A stretch of DNA of 64,000 nt from Flavobacterium glaciei (GTDB lineage: Bacteria > Bacteroidota > Bacteroidia > Flavobacteriales > Flavobacteriaceae). The notes beneath the pieces were generated by a model that worked only from the letters and a program-made list of their open reading frames with translations, was not told where the DNA came from and did not search any database. How positions within the stretch are numbered: the stretch's first letter is position 1; each line of letters starts with the position of its first letter. The stretch is taken from contig NZ_QQBA01000001.1 in assembly GCF_003350545.1 (NCBI RefSeq), positions 325,489 to 389,488 on the forward strand, read 5' to 3'. Shown here piece after piece: positions 57,400 to 64,000 of the stretch. A program made the position numbers and the translations under genes.

Positions 57400-57600
57400 A
57401 TGGATTATTTAGATACGCTTTTCAATTTTTTTAGAGTTTATGATAACTCACATTATATCAGAAAAGATTATAATGCGCTGACTGATAAAAATGAATATTT
57501 AGGAAAAAGAATTTTAAGTTTTCTATCAATTTTAATTACAATAATTGCAATAGTCTTTTTCATGTATGTAATTTATATAATGCTTAAACAATTAAAATAA
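57400..57600 (+). CDS. Small membrane protein of unknown function between purK and purE
   Basis: A 66-residue protein whose first 40 residues are polar (MDYLDTLFNFFRVYDNSHYI and RKDYNALTDKNEYLGK). One membrane helix follows (ILSFLSILITIIAIVFFMYVIYI). No family is recognised. It lies 83 nt after purK and 6 nt before purE on the same strand, so it is very likely translated from the pur transcript. The even codon spacing and the strong hydrophobic segment argue for a real gene. Confidence 0.65.
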   Translation: MDYLDTLFNFFRVYDNSHYIRKDYNALTDKNEYLGKRILSFLSILITIIAIVFFMYVIYIMLKQLK

Positions 57601-57606
57601 GAAACA

Positions 57607-58089
57607 ATGAAAGTAGCCGTAATAATGGGAAGCATCTCAGACATGCCAATCATGCAAGAAGCCATAGATATCCTAAAAGCATTTGATATAGAAATAGAAG
57701 TCGACATCGTTTCGGCACACAGAACACCTGAAAAACTATTTGATTTTAGTCAGAACGCACACACTCGTGGTATCTCGGTAGTTATTGCTGGTGCTGGCGG
57801 CGCTGCACACTTACCTGGAATGGTAGCTTCGATGTCCCCACTCCCAGTAATTGGCGTTCCTATAAAATCAAGCAATTCCATTGATGGATGGGATAGTGTT
57901 TTATCCATTCTTCAAATGCCTGGTGGCGTTCCCGTTGCAACAGTTGCACTTAATGGAGCAAAAAACGCAGGGATTCTTGCTGCTCAAATTATAGGAAGTC
58001 ACAACAACAGTGTATTAGAAAAAGTAATTAAATATAAAATAGGACTGAAAGAAGCTGTTACTATTGCTTCTGAAAGTATCCAAAAATAG
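57607..58089 (+). CDS. purE: N5-carboxyaminoimidazole ribonucleotide mutase PurE
   Basis: A 160-residue enzyme that converts N5-CAIR to CAIR. It starts with VAVIMGSISDMPIMQEAIDI and shows VSAHRTPEKLFDFSQNAHTR with the active-site His, AGAGGAAHLPGMVASMSPLP and PIKSSNSIDGWDSVLSILQM. This is the class I type that works with PurK, which is encoded upstream. Confidence 0.96.
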   Translation: MKVAVIMGSISDMPIMQEAIDILKAFDIEIEVDIVSAHRTPEKLFDFSQNAHTRGISVVIAGAGGAAHLPGMVASMSPLPVIGVPIKSSNSIDGWDSVLSILQMPGGVPVATVALNGAKNAGILAAQIIGSHNNSVLEKVIKYKIGLKEAVTIASESIQK

Positions 58090-58116
58090 AAAAAGCTCCT
58101 TGATGGAGCTTTTTTC
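58090..58116. terminator. Bidirectional rho-independent terminator after purE
   Basis: AAAAAGCTCC pairs with GGAGCTTTTT around the loop TTGAT, followed by T-rich sequence on the plus strand and an A run (T on the minus) on the other side. Confidence 0.9.
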
Positions 58117-58137
58117 AATTATTTACTTATAAAAAAG

Positions 58138-58809
58138 TTATTCCGCATCAACCGCAATTTCAAGTACTCCTCCAAATTCTGATGCAATGATATCGTCTTT
58201 GCTCATCCAATATTCAGAGGTCATAATCGTATAATTCACATTATCGGTGGTCTTCACATCCCATAAAATATCTTCGGCTTCTGGGAAAGGTGCGTTTTCC
58301 GACATTTGGCTGTCAAATAATCTTTTGATTAAATTACTGCCTGACAATCCGTTATTTAACAATTTTAAAATACTTTCTTTAGTCAATTCATTTTCATTTT
58401 TACCCTCAGCAGGAGCCAAGCTACATTCAATAATAGTAGCTTTTGCATTAGGAAAAGTACCATTGTACGCTTTAAAAAGCAATTGATTGATATGAAACAA
58501 TTTTGCATGCAACCCAATTTCAGGATATTCTTCACAAACTTTATCTAAGAACATATCATTTGAAATTTGCTGAATCTGACCTTCATTCAAATCCTCTGCT
58601 AACTTATATTCTAACATTACAACCGCAGCGTCTCTAGCTTCAAAATCAGAAATTGCCATAAACAATAACTCTCTCAAGGTAGAAGGCTCAGCATCCGCTG
58701 CATCAGGATAATCAAACTTTTCTAAAAGTTCTATATAATCCTCATTTGTCCAATACTCCTCAACCTCATCAACAGTATTTGTTCTATTTATTGTAATTTG
58801 ATAATCCAT
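58138..58809 (-). CDS. Acidic cytoplasmic protein of unknown function
   Basis: A 223-residue protein without signal peptide or membrane segment, strongly acidic throughout. It starts MDYQITINRTNTVDEVEEYW. A helical middle part has LRELLFMAISDFEARDAAVV and DLNEGQIQQISNDMFLDKVC. The end is SEYWMSKDDIIASEFGGVLE and an acidic tail. No family is recognised. It is monocistronic and shares a terminator with purE. Confidence 0.7.
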   Translation of the reverse strand: MDYQITINRTNTVDEVEEYWTNEDYIELLEKFDYPDAADAEPSTLRELLFMAISDFEARDAAVVMLEYKLAEDLNEGQIQQISNDMFLDKVCEEYPEIGLHAKLFHINQLLFKAYNGTFPNAKATIIECSLAPAEGKNENELTKESILKLLNNGLSGSNLIKRLFDSQMSENAPFPEAEDILWDVKTTDNVNYTIMTSEYWMSKDDIIASEFGGVLEIAVDAE

Positions 58810-58988
58810 CTTTTCTTTTACTTTATTAATTTTTTCTCGATTGGTCTTTTATTAAATCAATCATTTTTTTACAATTTAAGGCTTTATTACCGCCAAACGA
58901 AATAAATAACATTTAAATAACAGTTTACAATCCGCTATTTAGATCTAAATCAATTCCGTCTACAACCTCATTTTTTTTATTAAATCCG

Positions 58989-58996
58989 TACCTTTG
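58989..58996 (+). promoter_or_regulatory. Candidate -7 box (TACCTTTG) for the M3 peptidase gene
   Basis: TACCTTTG matches TAnnTTTG, 38 nt before the ATG at 59035. No -33 TTG is seen. Confidence 0.4.
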
Positions 58997-59034
58997 ATAT
59001 CTTTAAACATGGAATTATTTTATTATTAATACAA

Positions 59035-61062
59035 ATGAGCATTTTAACACACCATTTCAATACAAAATATAACACTGCGCCTTTTTCGAAAATTAAAAAT
59101 GAAGATTTTCTTCCTGCTTTTCAAAAAGGAATCGAATTAGCAAAAGCCGAAATCGATGCAATTGTACGAAATCCTATACAACCTACTTTCGAGAACACGA
59201 TTGAAGCATTAGCGTTCAGTGGAGATGTTTTGGACAGAATCTCAAGTATTTTTTTCAACTTGAATTCAGCAGAAACCAATGACGAAATTCAAAAAATCGC
59301 TCAGGAAGTTTCACCTTTATTGTCTGAATTTGGAAACGATGTTCGTCTTAATCCTGATTTATTTGCCCGAGTAAAAACAGTATATGAGCAACGAGAAAAA
59401 CTGAATCTCAATCCGGAGCAAACCACACTTTTAAACAAAAAATACAAAAGCTTTTCCAGAAACGGAGCCAATTTGCCAGAAGACAAAAAAAATCAATTGC
59501 GAGAAATCGACAAAGAATTATCAAAATTGAGTTTGCAGTTTGGCGAAAATGTTTTGGCAGAAACCCAAGCCTTTCAATTGCATATTACAAATGAATCCGA
59601 TTTAGCCGGCTTACCTGAAGGAACAATCGAAGCTGCACGCTCTTTGGCTAAAAGCCAAGAAAAAGAAGGCTGGATTTTTACTTTAGATTATCCTAGTTAT
59701 GTTCCGTTTGTAACCTACGCTGACAATCGTGAGTTACGTAAGAAAATGGCAATTGCTTTTGGTGCCAAAGGTTTTCAAAACAACGAATTTGACAATCAAG
59801 AAATTGTGCTAAAAATTGCCAAATTGCGTTTTGACAGAGCTCAAGTTTTAGGTTATGCCACACACGCTCATTTTGTGCTTGAGGAAAGAATGGCTGAAAG
59901 TCCGGAGAAAGTAAAAACATTTTCGAATGATTTATTAGAAAAAGCCAAACCAGCTGCTTTAAAAGAATTTGCACAATTGACTGCATTCGCAAAAGAGCAA
60001 CACGGAATTGACCAATTAGAAAAATGGGATGGCGCCTATTATTCCGAAAAATTGAAGCAGCAATTATTCAACTTAGATGATGAAATATTAAAGCCGTATT
60101 TTCAATTAGAAAAAGTGCTAGACGGTGCTTTTGCTGTAGCGCAAAAATTATTCGGAATCACTTTTGAGGAAATTTTCGACGTGGATAAATACCACGAAGA
60201 AGTAAAAACATACGCAGTAAAAGATGAAGACAACCAACTGGTTGCTGTTTTTTATGCTGATTTCTTTCCAAGAAAAGGCAAACGCAACGGTGCTTGGATG
60301 ACCTCTTTTAAATCACAATACATAAAAGAAGAAAGCAACGAAAGACCACATATTTCTATTGTGTGTAATTTTACAAAACCGACAGAAACGAAACCATCAT
60401 TATTGACTTTTAATGAAGTCACTACTTTGTTTCATGAGTTTGGTCACGCCTTACATGGCATGTTAGCTAACACTACTTATCCAAGTTTATCTGGAACTTC
60501 GGTTTATTGGGATTTTGTAGAACTACCAAGTCAGATTATGGAAAACTGGTGCTACGAACCGGAAGCATTAGCATTGTTTGCGTATCATTATGAAACTGGC
60601 GAAATGATTCCGATGGAATTAGTACATAAAATCAAAGAAAGTGCAAGTTTTCAGGAAGGAATGGCAACTATGCGCCAATTGAGTTTTGGATTATTGGATA
60701 TGGGATGGCACGCACAAGACCCTTCGAATATCAAAGACATCAAAGCTTTTGAAACCGAACAGTTCGCAGCCACACAATTGTATCCTGAAGTAAAAGAAAA
60801 TGCAATGAGTACTTCATTTTCTCATATTTTTCAGGGTGGCTATTCATCCGGTTATTACAGTTACAAATGGGCCGAAGTATTAGATGCCGATGCTTTTGAA
60901 TATTTTCAAGAAAAAGGTATTTTCAATAAAGAAGTGGCTACCAAATTTAAGGAAAACGTACTTTCCAAAGGAGGAACAGAACACCCGATGATTTTGTACA
61001 AACGCTTCAGAGGACAGGAACCAAAGCCGGAAGCTTTGTTACGAAGAGCAGGATTACTATAG
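59035..61062 (+). CDS. M3 family metallopeptidase (oligopeptidase A / dipeptidyl carboxypeptidase type)
   Basis: A 675-residue zinc peptidase that degrades peptides. The zinc motif HEFGH is at residues 467-471 (TTLFHEFGHALHGMLANTTY), followed by FVELPSQIMENWCYEPEALA, where the third ligand Glu lies. Other marks are YADFFPRKGKRNGAWMTSF before the motif and FQGGYSSGYYSYKWAEVLDA near the end. There is no signal peptide, so it is likely cytoplasmic. Either prlC (oligopeptidase A) or dcp type is possible; sequence alone does not decide. A terminator follows. Confidence 0.93.
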   Translation: MSILTHHFNTKYNTAPFSKIKNEDFLPAFQKGIELAKAEIDAIVRNPIQPTFENTIEALAFSGDVLDRISSIFFNLNSAETNDEIQKIAQEVSPLLSEFGNDVRLNPDLFARVKTVYEQREKLNLNPEQTTLLNKKYKSFSRNGANLPEDKKNQLREIDKELSKLSLQFGENVLAETQAFQLHITNESDLAGLPEGTIEAARSLAKSQEKEGWIFTLDYPSYVPFVTYADNRELRKKMAIAFGAKGFQNNEFDNQEIVLKIAKLRFDRAQVLGYATHAHFVLEERMAESPEKVKTFSNDLLEKAKPAALKEFAQLTAFAKEQHGIDQLEKWDGAYYSEKLKQQLFNLDDEILKPYFQLEKVLDGAFAVAQKLFGITFEEIFDVDKYHEEVKTYAVKDEDNQLVAVFYADFFPRKGKRNGAWMTSFKSQYIKEESNERPHISIVCNFTKPTETKPSLLTFNEVTTLFHEFGHALHGMLANTTYPSLSGTSVYWDFVELPSQIMENWCYEPEALALFAYHYETGEMIPMELVHKIKESASFQEGMATMRQLSFGLLDMGWHAQDPSNIKDIKAFETEQFAATQLYPEVKENAMSTSFSHIFQGGYSSGYYSYKWAEVLDADAFEYFQEKGIFNKEVATKFKENVLSKGGTEHPMILYKRFRGQEPKPEALLRRAGLL

Positions 61063-61076
61063 AAACATATTTATTG

Positions 61077-61107
61077 AAAACCCGAAGTAACAGGCTTCGG
61101 GTTTTTT
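61077..61107 (+). terminator. Rho-independent terminator after the M3 peptidase gene
   Basis: AAAACCCGAAG pairs with CTTCGGGTTTTTT, with loop TAACAGG. Confidence 0.9.
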
Positions 61108-61151
61108 AATAAACTATCAATACCGTTACAAAAATTTAAATCCAAGAAAAA

Positions 61152-61859
61152 ATGAGTTTCTTAAAAGCAGAGTGGAATAATTTAGCCATGATTAATTATG
61201 AAGTTAATTCCGAAATTCTACAAAAATATGTCCCAAAGGGAACGGAGATAGACTTGTGGAATGGCAAATGTTATGTTAGTTTTATTGGTTTCTTATTTGA
61301 AAACGTTCGTGTTTTAGGAATAAAAATTCCTTTTCATTCTGATTTTGAAGAAGTCAATCTTCGGTTTTATGTGAAACGATTTGAAAACGGAGCCTGGAAA
61401 AGAGGTGCGGTTTTTATCAGCGAAATTGTTCCAAAATATGCGATTTCATTTGTTGCTAATACATTTTACAACGAGCATTACCGAACTTTGCCCATGAAAC
61501 ATACTCTGAAAGTTAATGAAAACTCTCGAGAATTTATATACCAATGGAAGGTTAACAATAATTGGAATACCATTCAGGTAGCAACACAAAAAAATCCCAT
61601 TGCAATTGAACCCGATTCTGAAGCTGAGTTTATTACGGAGCATTATTTTGGCTATACCAAAATCAATGAAAACGAAACTTTTGAATACCAAGTCACCCAT
61701 CCCAGATGGCAACAATATGAAGTGACTAAAAACGAATCCGTGATTGATTTTGAAGGAGTTTACGGAGAAGAATTTGCATTTATTAAAGATTTAAAACCCA
61801 CTTCTGTATTTCTTGCCATTGGCTCGAAAATTACAATTGAAGACAAACGAAAATTATAA
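61152..61859 (+). CDS. DUF2071/YqjF-like protein
   Basis: A 235-residue protein of the DUF2071 family, distantly related to acetoacetate decarboxylase folds. It starts MSFLKAEWNNLAMINYEVNS and has LQKYVPKGTEIDLWNGKCYV, EVNLRFYVKRFENGAWKRGA and YAISFVANTFYNEHY, which are typical. No catalytic role is established for the family. It lies 5 nt before an SRPBCC protein, and both probably bind a hydrophobic ligand or act in the same process. Confidence 0.82.
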   Translation: MSFLKAEWNNLAMINYEVNSEILQKYVPKGTEIDLWNGKCYVSFIGFLFENVRVLGIKIPFHSDFEEVNLRFYVKRFENGAWKRGAVFISEIVPKYAISFVANTFYNEHYRTLPMKHTLKVNENSREFIYQWKVNNNWNTIQVATQKNPIAIEPDSEAEFITEHYFGYTKINENETFEYQVTHPRWQQYEVTKNESVIDFEGVYGEEFAFIKDLKPTSVFLAIGSKITIEDKRKL

Positions 61860-61864
61860 TTGTA

Positions 61865-62320
61865 ATGACCAGAATAAAAATTCGGACTCAAATAAAGGCA
61901 CCTATACAAACTGTTTTCGATATATCCAGAGACATTGATGTGCATCAAAAATCTGCCAGTCGTACAAACGAAATAGCCATTGACGGAGTCACTTCCGGTC
62001 TAATCAATTATAACGAAACTGTAACTTGGCGCGGTAAACATTTTGGTTTTTACCTAACACACAAAAGCCGAATAACCGCTATGAATCACTATGATTATTT
62101 TGTGGATGAAATGGAGGAAGGAAAATTCAAATCTTTTCGTCATGAACATATTTTTTACAAAAAAAATGGATTAACCATTATGAAAGATAAAATACATTAC
62201 GAAGTACCTTATGGTTTTTTTGGAGAATTATTTGATTTTTTGTTTCTAAAAAACCACATGATTAATTTTATTCTCGAAAGAAATAAAGTATTGAAAATGC
62301 TGTCTGAAAGCAAGCCGTAA
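61865..62320 (+). CDS. SRPBCC family protein
   Basis: A 151-residue START/Bet v 1-like protein. It starts with RIKIRTQIKAPIQTVFDISR, the standard opening of the family, and continues with NYNETVTWRGKHFGFYLTHK, GKFKSFRHEHIFYKKNG and a C-terminal helix. The ligand is unknown. It is 5 nt after the DUF2071 gene. Confidence 0.88.
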   Translation: MTRIKIRTQIKAPIQTVFDISRDIDVHQKSASRTNEIAIDGVTSGLINYNETVTWRGKHFGFYLTHKSRITAMNHYDYFVDEMEEGKFKSFRHEHIFYKKNGLTIMKDKIHYEVPYGFFGELFDFLFLKNHMINFILERNKVLKMLSESKP

Positions 62321-62406
62321 AACCCGACACATCGCCTAAATAAAAGCCCAAACTATTTCAAAAAGGCGCTGAAATTCTCTTTAATCAACAGTGGAAAAAT
62401 ATCCTA

Positions 62407-62448
62407 TTCACCAAATTTATATTTTTATTGGTGAACGTATTCACCAAT
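62407..62448. repeat. Alternative hairpins from three TTCACCAA/TTGGTGAA elements
   Basis: TTCACCAA (62407-62414), ATTGGTGAA (62427-62435) and TTCACCAAT (62440-62448). The second can pair with either of the others; with the third it gives a 9-bp stem and loop CGTA. It lies between convergent genes and may end transcription. Confidence 0.6.
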
Positions 62449-62458
62449 TAAGTGCTTT

Positions 62459-63295
62459 TTAAAATAACAACAGCAACAGCCACCAAGCTATAGGAATGCT
62501 TTCTACCCAAAAAGAAGTGTAATATTTAGAGCGTTTTTCATTGGCGAAAGCCAGAAACAAAGCTACTAGAATAGCAATTGCAAAAATCAATAACAATTGA
62601 AGCGATAAGAATTGCAAATTGAGAATGCCATTGACATTGCTATTGAAAAGTTCCAATACACAAAAAATTATCAATAAAATGTATCCCAGATTTTTCGTGC
62701 GCTTCACTCCTATTTGTTGCGGAACGGTTTTAAGATGCGGATCATCATTTGTCAAATCAATGATTTCAAAAATTAGAACCAAGACAAAAATCAGAATAAA
62801 ACGTTGCAAACATTTTAGATAAAAGTCCGAAGAAATCAGGATACCCGAATCTAAAATTGGCAATCCTAACGTTACGCCTACCCAACACAACGCCACTATA
62901 TGAATCTTTACTCCTGCCCAGTTTCTTGCATTTTTTTTATTTGGAAAAAAGGGAAGCGTGTACAGTAATGTGACACTCAAAAAAGCTATTGCAACAATCT
63001 GAGTAATGCGTTCCAGTTGAAAAAAATAAAATCCAACCAAAATAAATGACCAAAAACTGAACAAAGTAATTGCTTTAAGTTCCTTTCGCATCTTTATTTT
63101 TTTGGCTCGAGCCAAAGCGTCATATTTTACAAAATTATATCCTACAATAGTACCAAAAAAAGCGAAGTTAGCAACTGCATCACCTTCTGGAATGTGGAAC
63201 ATATGTTGAGTCATTAGCACTAAGGCATAACACGACAAAGCCACGTGAATACTACTATTTATATAAAAATTGAATATTAGTTTAAAAAACCTCAT
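62459..63295 (-). CDS. UbiA-like prenyltransferase superfamily membrane protein
   Basis: A 278-residue membrane protein with about eight helices. Residues 175-195 (FEIIDLTNDDPHLKTVPQQI) match the second Asp-rich motif of UbiA (DxxD...KTLP...G). The first motif is weak: only N54 and D59 (VGYNFVKYDA) instead of NDxxDxxxD. The protein may therefore be an inactive or diverged member. Substrate is unknown. It is monocistronic and divergent from gcvP. Confidence 0.65.
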   Translation of the reverse strand: MRFFKLIFNFYINSSIHVALSCYALVLMTQHMFHIPEGDAVANFAFFGTIVGYNFVKYDALARAKKIKMRKELKAITLFSFWSFILVGFYFFQLERITQIVAIAFLSVTLLYTLPFFPNKKNARNWAGVKIHIVALCWVGVTLGLPILDSGILISSDFYLKCLQRFILIFVLVLIFEIIDLTNDDPHLKTVPQQIGVKRTKNLGYILLIIFCVLELFNSNVNGILNLQFLSLQLLLIFAIAILVALFLAFANEKRSKYYTSFWVESIPIAWWLLLLLF

Positions 63296-63441
63296 TAGAC
63301 AAAATTAATCAAAGTGTTAATAAGAACGGCTTTTAGTTGAAAAATTCACAGAAAATCAAGTTAAAAAAGGCAATTAATAGCATATTAATATTTAATTTTA
63401 CAGCCTTTAAAACTAGAAACACACAACCCATTTTATATACA

Positions 63442-64000
63442 ATGAAAACAGACGCTTTTGCATTAAGACACATTGGCCCAAGAGAAAATGATCTAGAACA
63501 CATGTTGAAGACCATTGGAGCAGGATCACTGGAACAATTAATTCAGGAAACGATTCCAAGTGATATTCGTTTAGAATCTGACTTAGATTTAGAGCCTGCA
63601 ATGACTGAATATGAGTTTGCAAATCACATCCAAAAATTAGGAAATAAAAATAAAGTTTTTCAATCTTATATTGGTTTAGGATACAATGCAGCTATTATTC
63701 CCGCGGTGATTCAAAGAAATGTTTTTGAAAACCCAGGGTGGTACACTGCCTACACACCGTATCAAGCCGAAATTGCTCAAGGTCGTCTGGAAGCTATTTT
63801 GAATTTCCAAACCATGGTTATCGAATTAACCGGAATGGAAATAGCCAATGCTTCTTTATTGGACGAAGGAACTGCTGCAGCAGAAGCTATGGCATTACTT
63901 TTTGATGTTCGTTCACGTGACCAAAAGAAAAACAACATCAATAAATTCTTCGTTTCTGAAGAAATATTACCTCAAACATTATCTGTTTTACAAACACGCT
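63442..64000 (+). CDS. gcvP: Glycine dehydrogenase (decarboxylating), P protein, N-terminal part
   Basis: The frame opens with ATG at 63442 and runs to the window edge, giving 186 complete codons. It starts [20 protein letters not shown] and has [40 protein letters not shown] and [20 protein letters not shown], all typical of the start of GcvP. The P protein decarboxylates glycine with pyridoxal phosphate as part of the glycine cleavage system. The full protein is about 950 residues, so the PLP-binding lysine lies outside the window. Confidence 0.96.
   Translation, partial: MKTDAFALRHIGPRENDLEHMLKTIGAGSLEQLIQETIPSDIRLESDLDLEPAMTEYEFANHIQKLGNKNKVFQSYIGLGYNAAIIPAVIQRNVFENPGWYTAYTPYQAEIAQGRLEAILNFQTMVIELTGMEIANASLLDEGTAAAEAMALLFDVRSRDQKKNNINKFFVSEEILPQTLSVLQTR

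Overview
The window is a typical stretch of chromosome from the phylum Bacteroidota, class Flavobacteriia, most likely a Flavobacterium. The evidence is the low GC content, the SusC/SusD outer-membrane pair, the citrulline-hydrolase (CtlX) pair, promoters of the Bacteroidota type (TTG, about 19-20 nt, TAnnTTTG), and a dispersed intergenic repeat that begins TAGCCC(T/A)GAT, which I recognise from memory as a Flavobacterium type. I saw no rRNA, tRNA, CRISPR array, insertion sequence or phage gene.

Layout. 1-2.3 kb: the edge of a polysaccharide-export locus (partial Wzc-like co-polymerase and a Wza-like lipoprotein). 2.4-8 kb: recR, a sodium:solute symporter, a CoA-binding protein, a MarC-family membrane protein and two adjacent amidinotransferase-fold hydrolases. 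8-12.3 kb: gltA, eno and carA. 12.5-29.8 kb: one long minus-strand block that holds the str, S10, spc and alpha ribosomal clusters in order (rpsL to rplQ). It includes the 38-codon rpmJ. tuf is absent after fusA, and adk and map are absent after secY. Good promoters precede rpsL and rplC.

29.9-37.6 kb: an Omp85-type barrel protein, then a SusC-SusD-lipoprotein operon with no enzyme attached. 37.6-45.6 kb: housekeeping genes (rlmB, rhomboid protease, rarA, YjjG-type nucleotidase, radC, a GNAT protein, the murein-recycling ligase mpl, a TPR protein). 45.7-52.2 kb: a 2161-residue alpha-2-macroglobulin-family protein that carries a SusC-like regulatory and TonB-plug module in its middle and has Ser where the thioester Cys would be. 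52.3-58 kb: obg, a CNNM/CorC protein, adk and hpt on one strand, then purK, a small membrane protein and purE on the other. 58-64 kb: an unknown acidic protein, an M3 peptidase, a DUF2071 plus SRPBCC pair, a UbiA-like membrane protein and the start of gcvP.

The most unusual items are the macroglobulin-plug fusion, the four copies of a hairpin-bearing intergenic repeat, a hairpin between rpsK and rpsD, and a 13-codon mini-ORF near eno that looks like the start of ribosomal protein L31. Several starts were moved downstream of the longest open frame: wza, recR, symporter, carA, rpsH, rpmC and hpt. No database search was run; all family names are by recognition.
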